From assembly GCA_030634545.1 (NCBI GenBank), contig DAOWAN010000008.1, forward strand, positions 1-40,662: a DNA stretch of 40,662 nt, given 5' to 3'. Both the position numbers and the translations under genes were made by a program. Shown here one piece after another: positions 19,389 to 28,700 of this stretch. The notes beneath the pieces are model-generated. The model was given only the letters and a program-made list of their open reading frames with translations, made no database searches and had not been told where the DNA came from. This DNA is from Candidatus Nanohalarchaeota archaeon (GTDB taxonomy: Archaea; EX4484-52; B79-G9). The stretch's first letter is position 1. Every line of letters begins with the position of its first letter.

Positions 19389-19458
19389 ATGTTATTTAAA
19401 TAATTTTATGGTTAATTATATTGTGTATTAATATGAGTTATATATGAGGTGTTTTATA

Positions 19459-20211
19459 ATGTCATTCAAAGCGACTTTAACAGATGTGGGATTATTGAGA
19501 GATAGTCTGGCGGCTATTTCTGAGTTAGTCACTGAAGGGATATTTCAGGTCAAAAAAGATGGACTGAGCCTTGGTGCTACAGATCCTACAATGGTGACTA
19601 TGGTAAAGTTTAAGTTATTATCATTAGTTTTTGATGACTATCAACTGGAAGATGAAGAGGAATTGAGCGTCAATATTGAGAGCCTGATGAATGTACTTAA
19701 ACGAGCAAAAGCAGGAGATACCGTAGTTCTTGAACTTGAGAAAGATGAAAATCGATTGAGCGTTACACTGAAGAACTCTTCTGTGAGGACATTTAAGATA
19801 CCCTTGATTGATATTGAGAAAGCAGATGTACCTGATATGAAACTGGATTTCAGTGCGACTGTTGAGGCGAAGAGTTCCGTTCTTACAGACAGTATTGGCG
19901 ATGCCTCGATTGTCACAGATACAGTAGTTATGTCTGCTACAGCAGATAAGTTTTCAATGGCGGCAGATGGCGATTTAAGTCAGGTGAATGTGCAGCTTGG
20001 CAAGGATAGCCCGGATATCGTAGGCATCACCGTATCTGGTGATTCAAAATCAAAATATTCTCTCGATTACCTCAAGAAGATTGAGAAAGGATCTAAGATT
20101 GCAGATACTGTAAAGATGCAATTTGGAAAGGATTATCCAATAAGATTTACATTTGTTGCAAAGGACAAGGTCGAACTGAGTTATGTGCTCGCACCGAGAG
20201 TTGAAGATTGA
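19459..20211 (+). CDS. pcn: DNA polymerase sliding clamp (PCNA)
   Basis: MSFKATLTDVGLLRDSLAAISELVTEGIFQVKKDGLSLGATDPTMVTMVKFKLL...; ends DYPIRFTFVAKDKVELSYVLAPRVED. Confidence 0.95.
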   Translation: MSFKATLTDVGLLRDSLAAISELVTEGIFQVKKDGLSLGATDPTMVTMVKFKLLSLVFDDYQLEDEEELSVNIESLMNVLKRAKAGDTVVLELEKDENRLSVTLKNSSVRTFKIPLIDIEKADVPDMKLDFSATVEAKSSVLTDSIGDASIVTDTVVMSATADKFSMAADGDLSQVNVQLGKDSPDIVGITVSGDSKSKYSLDYLKKIEKGSKIADTVKMQFGKDYPIRFTFVAKDKVELSYVLAPRVED

Positions 20212-20370
20212 GTAAACAGCCTTCAAAAAGAGGGGCCATAGCCTTCTGAAAAACGTGCAGATTCACAAGAATGATTTGTTTCGTTCAAGTATGCAAATCA
20301 CTATCGCTGAAATAAGACTATCTACGTCTAGGTAAGATATTTTAATTACAGTATCCAGAATATTGTACAT

Positions 20371-21435
20371 ATGAAAGAGAAAAAATCAAAGCCAGCCATA
20401 GAAGGAACAATCAGGATTAAAAGTAAGAATCTGAAAGTCTATGAAAAGACAAATACTTCATGGAAAAAATCATGCCAGAATTTCCCTGAAGCAATACAGG
20501 TGATTGAACTATTTGTAGCCCATGATAATTTTGAGTATCTCATAGACAAGAAGAATCCAGGCTTCCTCAAAGGACAATTATCTCCAGATGGAAAAGTACA
20601 GGGTGCGAGAATCAATATTCTACCGGACAGGCAAAAGTTAGATAAAGCATATTCATTATTTTCCAAACATCTGATCATTCATGACGAGACTTCTAATGAT
20701 CACTGGGATGTATTATACCGTAACCCATGTGGCAATTATTCTTATGTCTACACAATTGAAAAAAGGAATCTCTCTATTAAAAAAAAGTACAAAGCAGTGG
20801 AGGAATTCGAAAAGCATTATGTAAAACTGAAGCATAATGTCTTATCTGCCTTAAGAGACAAAAGCGACCATCTTGCAGTACCCATGTATACATTGCTTAG
20901 AACCCATATGAGAATAGGAAATGAGATTTATTATAAAGCTCATGCCCATAAGGGATTGACAACACTGAAAAAAGAGGACATCTCAATTAATGGCAACCAT
21001 GTGACATTTGATTATCTGGCAAAGAACGGCGTACCAATGAAGATTACAGAAAAGTTTCCAGACATATATGTAGAGAGATTGAACAATATTCTTGATCAAA
21101 TCGATAAATCATCGTTCGTCTTTGTGAATCCCTCTACAGGACACCCAATTTCAGATATACAATTTAAGAAGGCATTCAGGCAATACTGCGGTGAAGAGTT
21201 TTATCCCCATATTGTGAGATCATATTATGCAACTGCTCAGGCAAAGAAATTTCTGAAACTACACAATTCAGCAACAAAGCAGGAAGTTCGTGATTTATTT
21301 TTGTCAATTGCTGAGAAACTCGGTCATAAGAGATTTGTAAAAAAGGACTGCATCTGGAAAGATAATTATAACGTGACCATCCATCACTACATACAGCCAG
21401 AACTTGTTGAGAAGATAACGTCACTTGTTGAATAG
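20371..21435 (+). CDS. DNA topoisomerase IB (poxvirus/bacterial type)
   Basis: RIGNEIYYKAHAHKGLTTLKKEDISINGNHVTFDYLAKNGV aligns with the vaccinia-type [33 protein letters not shown]; conserved R, K, R (VRSYYAT), H (EKLGHK) and Y (HHYIQPELVE). Confidence 0.8.
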   Translation: MKEKKSKPAIEGTIRIKSKNLKVYEKTNTSWKKSCQNFPEAIQVIELFVAHDNFEYLIDKKNPGFLKGQLSPDGKVQGARINILPDRQKLDKAYSLFSKHLIIHDETSNDHWDVLYRNPCGNYSYVYTIEKRNLSIKKKYKAVEEFEKHYVKLKHNVLSALRDKSDHLAVPMYTLLRTHMRIGNEIYYKAHAHKGLTTLKKEDISINGNHVTFDYLAKNGVPMKITEKFPDIYVERLNNILDQIDKSSFVFVNPSTGHPISDIQFKKAFRQYCGEEFYPHIVRSYYATAQAKKFLKLHNSATKQEVRDLFLSIAEKLGHKRFVKKDCIWKDNYNVTIHHYIQPELVEKITSLVE

Positions 21436-21479
21436 ATACAGACGATAATGCTTAAGAACCACAGAAATCATATCCAAAG

Positions 21480-22121
21480 TCACACAACAGGATTTTTTAT
21501 CCTATAGATAATACCTGCAAACAGACCAAGTAGAAAGCCACCGATATGTGCAAAGAAAGCAATATTAGAGGCACTGTCACCGATTATACTCAAAGCCCCA
21601 AGAATAACCTGTATCGCGAACCATAGAGCTATAAGATATTTGGCTTTTACCCGGTATATCTTATAAAATGGACCTATTGTTTTTACTTCAACTTTCGGGA
21701 AGAGTATAAGGTATGCACCGAGCAGACCAGATATTGCACCACTTGCACCGATCACAGGTATCTGTGATACCGGATCTGTCAGGTATTGAGCTGCCAGTGC
21801 AATCATCCCAGATGAGAAGTATATTACAAGATATTTGATTTTACCGAATTTATCTTCTATATTGTCACCAAAGAGCCAGAGATACCACATATTTCCAAGA
21901 AGATGACCAAACCCCCCGTGCAGGAACATTGATGTAAACACATTACTTAATGCAGGACTGGCTGCAACAAATCCATATGCATATATTATCTCCTTGAAGT
22001 TAGCGAGGCTGATTGCGAAGAGGATTATATTTGTGATGATTAGTGCAACAGTTATTGTAGGTTTATGCTCTGCTTTGTTCAGATCTTCATAAGGAAAAAA
22101 TTGTCTCGATATTTCAGTCAT
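21480..22121 (-). CDS. Rhomboid-family intramembrane serine protease
   Basis: HGGFGHLLGNMWYLWLFG, VIGASGAISGLLGAYL (GxSG), AHIGGFLLGL. Confidence 0.93.
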   Translation of the reverse strand: MTEISRQFFPYEDLNKAEHKPTITVALIITNIILFAISLANFKEIIYAYGFVAASPALSNVFTSMFLHGGFGHLLGNMWYLWLFGDNIEDKFGKIKYLVIYFSSGMIALAAQYLTDPVSQIPVIGASGAISGLLGAYLILFPKVEVKTIGPFYKIYRVKAKYLIALWFAIQVILGALSIIGDSASNIAFFAHIGGFLLGLFAGIIYRIKNPVV

Positions 22122-22509
22122 GCAATTTTATCAGGTTTTGATAAATTTAAATGTTGATTGCTTTCCCGACGTTGAGTATATACGAACAATAGAAAACAAG
22201 TATAGAACCATTTTGCTAAGTTGATATATTATCATTATTTATGCTCTCATCAGTTATTATTGAGGTGATTTCCGCCCAGATATAATCTTCAAAGAGTCCA
22301 GTTTTACCGCATTTGGATGAGTAAACTCAAAGTTAATTGTGTCTAAAGTCATGCGTTTTTTCTTATTTTATAGATGTTCGTTATTAGTCCACCATATAGT
22401 ACGCTATACAAACATATATATAGAGGCTCACTTAATATACTATAATCCAATTATATAATTGTCTTGATATATTGAGGTATATAATTTGTTCTATGTTAAA
22501 GGGAATATC

Positions 22510-22752
22510 ATGGGTGAAGAACAACTTTTCAATATGTTGAAAGAGAGACCCATGTCTGTTTCTGAACTTGCAAGGCGCTTAAGCGTCAGACGTGAGTACC
22601 TTGGCGGATATCTTGAAGCACTGCGCGATAGCGGCAGGCTTGAAAGGATTATGGTCGGCAGATCTTATGTATATAGACCAATCTATAGTACTGCTAGTGA
22701 CCCTACTGGTAATAGACGCCAGATGACCGTGGTTGCAGAAGAGGAAGAGTGA
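22510..22752 (+). CDS. Small winged-helix transcription factor
   Basis: MGEEQLFNMLKERPMSVSELARRLSVRREYLGGYLEALRDSGRLERIMVGRSYVYRPIY; stop abuts the giant gene start. Confidence 0.75.
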   Translation: MGEEQLFNMLKERPMSVSELARRLSVRREYLGGYLEALRDSGRLERIMVGRSYVYRPIYSTASDPTGNRRQMTVVAEEEE

Positions 22753-22754
22753 TC

Positions 22755-25700
22755 ATGGGTTCAAAAACAGATTGTCGGATAACTGGAATGGTTTTTATAA
22801 TTATAATTATGTCCTTGATTGTACTGGTTAATGCTGCTCCTCCAAGTTTATCTGGTGTAGTCGCGCGATTTAATGGTACGCCTATTGAAGGAGTGAATGT
22901 CAGCCTTTATAATAGCAGTGACGGGTCGTTTGTTTCTTCTAACCTGACAGATTCAGATGGCACATATTTTGTAGACCTCTCAGATGGCGACACATATCAT
23001 GTTATCTTCAATAAGACAGGGTTCATTTTTAGAAATGATACATACAGGAATATGACTATCACTATTGGCGGGGCAGAGGATATGACGCTTAATACAAGTT
23101 TGTATCCAGACAATCACGGAAGCTACAATTTCACAGTCTATAATCTGGCAACAGGTCTTGGAATTGAAGGTGTTAATATCACAATTACTGCATCTACAGG
23201 CGAGATTGAAAATGGAACAACCAACACAGACGGAATAGCTCTTATCCAGATCATTGCAAATAATTCAGATTTCAATGTAAGCCATAACATTACTATCAGC
23301 AAGTCCGGGCATAAATCACAGACACTGACAGATTATATTATGAATGAGGGATTTAATGAGAACCATGCAGTGTATCTTGACAATTACCGTAATATATCCG
23401 GGAAAGTTACAAGATTCAACAATAATAACATTTCCAGTATAAATGTTAGTGTTTATAACTTATCTACAGGTAATTTTCTTGCTTCAGGCATAACTGATTC
23501 TTTTGGGAACTATTTTATTAATCTTCCAGTTTGGGGTGACTGTTTTGTAATATTTAACGGATCCATCAGTGGCTTAGATGCATATATCTACGGGACAGAT
23601 AATTACAGGAATTATACTATTACAATTGGTCCTAATGATGCCTCGATTTTGAATGCAAGTTTATATTTTAAGAGTTATGGGAGTTATAATCTGACCGTAA
23701 GAGACACATGGAATGGAAGACTACTTCAAGGTGCAAATGTCACGATTTATCCTTCAGGTAATCCATCGGTATCAGGGATTACAGATGAAAATGGCAATAT
23801 CTTGCTTGAGGTAATTGCGAATTCTACAGAAAACGCCGGCGTGTTGCACAACATAAGCATTGTTTTAGCAGGTTACAAATCAGACATGATTTATTCCCAT
23901 TCTATTATAGAGGGAACTAATGAGGACATTTCTATTAACCTTACGGGTGCCTGTGAGATACATGGCGAGATTTCAGATTCAGAAAATAATCTCTTAGCAC
24001 CCATGATTGAAGATGCATATCTTGAACTATGGGACAACCTGAATACATACAGAGTTGGCTTTGGAGGAGATCATTATTACAGTACATATTCCAGTGCTTC
24101 AGGTCAATATTTACTTAATTATCCAAGCACTCTTCCAGGGACATTGAATTGCAGTGCATATCTGCATGTAAATGCTTCAGGATATGTATCCAGAAATAAT
24201 ATTTTGATAGAATCAAGTATCATAAAAGACATCAATCTTACCGGATCTGCTTATGTTTCCGGAAACATTGTTGATGCCAGCAATGTAAGTCATCTGATTC
24301 AGGGAGCGCTTATCAGAATCATCAACAACGGCTCGACCATGCATCAATTATATAGCGACTCATCAGGCATGTTCAATATTTCTGTAAGAGACAGTGTCAA
24401 TCACACAATCGAAATATCTATCCCAGATTATGCAATTTATACAAATTCAACAATTTACAATACATCTATAGATTATGGCACAATTTCACTTTACGGACTC
24501 GGTATCCTGAATGGCACATTGATGGATGAGACAAATAACTCAATATTGCTTGATGGAGTTGATGTCAAAATAGCAAGTACAAGTAATATATACAGTACAA
24601 CAACAGATTCATCAGGACAGTTCGGGATTATTGTAAAGGACAATACCCAATATGATATCTCTTTTGAATTAAATGGTTATTTTGACAATTCCACAGTACA
24701 ACAGGTATTGAATGAGACAGATATCGGAACAGTAACACTTAGGGGAAAGAACCAGGTACATGGTATTGTAACAGATTCAGATAATCTACAGAACATCCAT
24801 GTAAACGGCACGAAAGTGGAATTGATAAGTCAGATAGATACAAAGAGATATACCACATATACTGACGGAAATGGTGCATACTCCTTCTATGTATCATCTA
24901 TGATCAACGATTATCTGATGAGATTTGATAAAGCAGGATACAATGTGTCACTCACGAATTACTCAATGATCAATAATGCTTTGATTAATGCGAATCTTAT
25001 TGGTGCAACCCATATTGAGGGCACTGTAGAAGATGTTTATTCTCCTGTTGCAGCAGAGATTTCTTCTGTTCTCATAGAGGTTATCGATGAAAACGATACA
25101 GTTCATTACAACACATTATCAGACATTGGTGGACACTATTCATTTGATATTGGCATTGATTTCAATTATACTCTGAAAGCAACAAAGGACGGGTATCAGG
25201 AAGAGAGAATTACAAATTTACCGTGGGATCATGACCGGAGTGGCACAGGCGGCGCTGACAGGATACAGGACATTTTTATGAATGGTACAATTAGTGTTTA
25301 TGTAAGGACCATTGATGGTTTTGACAATATGGACATTGATAACTCACTGGTATGTGTCCTGTACGGACCATCCTATTCTGATTGTTTCTATGTCAAGACC
25401 ACAGGAGATGAAGGAGATGTCAGATTTAATATCCACAGCAATGACTATCGCCTGAAAATTACAAGAGATGGCTATCCACAGGCATTTAGACCGTCTGAAA
25501 GCGGGTCATTGAATGGCGATTTTTCAGGCAATGTTACACTTGAGGCTTATGCAGAGATTTATGTTTATGATAATTATGCTTTGAATAATGAAGACATATA
25601 TCTTGCGACAATCGAGCTTTATACATACAATAACCAGACAGATTTTGCTTATAACCTGAATGAGACGCTTGTAAACATTACTGCCGCATGCAATGGTGTA

Positions 25701-28700
25701 CAGAGGGACAATATGAACGTAACACTCGTAGGCATCACACATCCATACTATAGCTCACAAAACACAGTAGGCGGTAGTCCTCTCGTATCTTTCAGGACAG
25801 TACCTACCGGATATCACAATCTGATAATTGACGGAACTGCATTTGGGTGTGGACATTATGAAGAGACCATAAATGTCATTTCAGGCGGCGTTACTTATAC
25901 GCAGGATTATGACACAGACACCGTACCACCTTCATTTCTTAGTCTTACTGAAAGCGCTGATCCACTTGAATTTGGCAGTTCTGTAACAGTATCGATTGAT
26001 GCTATTGACTCACAGAATCCCATAGATACAGTTCTTATTGAAGTATATGGAACTAATCGAACTATGACTGCAGTCTCTGGTGATACATACCAATACGCAT
26101 GGTCACCAACAGCAGTAGGCGTTGTAGCATATACAATTTATGCTAATGACACATGGAACAACATAAATCAGACAAGCGGAAGTATTACAGTCCAGGACAC
26201 GACTGCGCCAGTAGTGACACTGGTTTCACCAGATGACCAACTGTTCTATACAGACAGCGTTACTTTCACATATAATGTCAACGATCTTTCAGCAATCCAA
26301 AACTGTGAATTATGGACAAATACCACAGGTACATGGACATTAAATATGGGCAATACAAGCACAATCACTGTTCCCGGACCGAACACATTTAATATGAGCA
26401 GCATAGGTGACGGCAATTATATCTGGAATGTAAATTGTACAGACACAAGCAGCAATGATGATTTTTCATCTGCGAATTATGTATTTACAGTAGACGAAAG
26501 TACACCGATTTTGACCATCGCGTCACCGGAAAATAAGAGTTATAGTTCCGGAGATGTGATGTTCTTCAATATTTCGAGCAACAAGGCGCTTGTCAGTGCA
26601 GATTATTCAATAAATGGAGGCGCCAACATCACCATGTATAGTACTTCAATTACGCAGTTTTATGGGCTGCAGTTTCTGATGAGCGATGGCACATATAATG
26701 TGATGTTTTATGGATTGGGATATAACGGAAAAATAGGAGCCACAGGCTCAAGAACCTTTAGCGTAGATAGTGTCAATCCAAATGTAACCAGTGTCGACCC
26801 GGCAAATGAGTCAATCTTTGTCGAAATTGCGACAGTAGGTTTTACTATCGATGCTGATGAGTCAGTTAATCTTACAATAGTTTACTGGAATGATTCTGGT
26901 TTATGGACTGCGACAAATGCAAGTTATGTACCCAATCCATGGGCAGCATCAGCAGGACTTGCAAATGACACATACCTTTGGAATTACACTGTATGCGACC
27001 CTGCCGGCAACTGTGTATCCAGCGGTAATTTTACATTTGATGTTTTACCAGCTCCAGCAAGCATCACAGTATATGTAAATGACACAACAGCAAATAATCC
27101 AGTTGGTGCCAATAGCAATGGAGATGGTGTGAATGTCAGGATTTCTAATGCAACATATTCTGAGACAAAAAATACAACAGATGTAGGTTATGTCATATTT
27201 ACAGGTCTTTGTGATGACGAATACGACATAAGTGTAAACGGCACAATGCAGGGTTACGGGATGAACAGTATTGTGGATTACGCTCTTACAGGCGACATTA
27301 AGACTACAATACTATTGAATATCACGAGACTGACTGTGAATGTCACCGATGCCCTGTTCGCCCCAGTTGCCGATGCAAATATCACTGTGTATGAATCAGA
27401 TGACACCACAATTGCAAAAGATGCAGCAGGCAACAATCTTGTGGCACAGTCTGGTGCAAGCGGTATCATTGTCTTTAATAGGGCACTTCCATGCAATAAC
27501 TGCAATGTAAGTGTGAGGAAGAATACCAGCGGCATGACTTATGAGAACTCGACACCAGTAAATATTATTGCCGGGAATCTAAGCAATTACGCATGGGTTG
27601 ACCCGCCGCAGTCCATATCACACACATTTGACTTGAATTTTACACTGAACAGCGACATTGTTCCCGTGGGTGTAACTGTAAGTATAAGAGATTATAATTC
27701 AAGTGTTATCCGCTGGTCAAATACCACAGATGCCAATGGCAACACCATCATATACAACATACCGTCCGGAGTATATGATTTTATTATAGATGGCGAAGCT
27801 GTAGGTTATTCCAAAGATATTCACTACGCAAACTCTGTCGGCGTGATTATACAGAATACAGATGCAACTAACATTAACGGACGAGTGAAGATAAATATCA
27901 ATGGCTTATTTACATATTATGTAGCTGTCAGTGCAAACGGATATAATCAACATGATGATCTACTCGTCAATTCTCCAAGAGTAGGCACCTATGATGATTC
28001 CATTAATACAACAGGCATAAGTCCAATGATACAACTGGGACTTGACGGCAATACAACGCTTTCAGGTTATGTGTATGATACTAATTTCAAGACACCTATG
28101 AATCTATCTTATGAGCCAATATCCAATGTTACATTAAGTGTTTATACAACGACATCATGCGAAGTTATTCCTTCGCCTGCACTTCTTAGATACAGAGCAG
28201 TAAGTGCAGAAAATGGCATCTATTCTATGATCGTGTCACCAGTACAGCAAAGTGACCCATCAGCAACTCAGGATTATTGCGCAAATGTAACTGCCTCTGG
28301 CTTTATCAGTGATAATGCGAATGACATCAATGTCTACAATAATCTCAATGTAGGACTTACAGGAGATGGAATAGTTAGCGGATACATTCGATCGCAGGAC
28401 AACAATACATTTTTAGGTGAAGCTACAATTCTTTTGAGATCCAGCCAGTGTTACGGGGGTCTCAGCGGACCCGTTGCGCAGTGCTCTGCCTATGAGAAAA
28501 TTAGTGATGCCACAGGATATTTTTCGTTTAATGTCAATTCAAGAAGTAGCAATCCAAGTTATGTACCATATTCAGTAAGAATTACTAAAAACGGGTACAC
28601 TATTTTTAACGACGGCGTAATATCTGCTTTGCCGAGTATTGGCAATTACTTTTACCTTGCACCCGCTACTATGTCTACTATTAATGTGACTGTAACCTCT

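Noticed and set aside
22380-22460. Possible fifth kissing-hairpin element (ccatatagtacgctatac, actataatcc)
   Set aside because: TATAG/CTATA strings occur, but no helix A/B pair or complementary loops on either strand; AT-rich promoter region is enough explanation.
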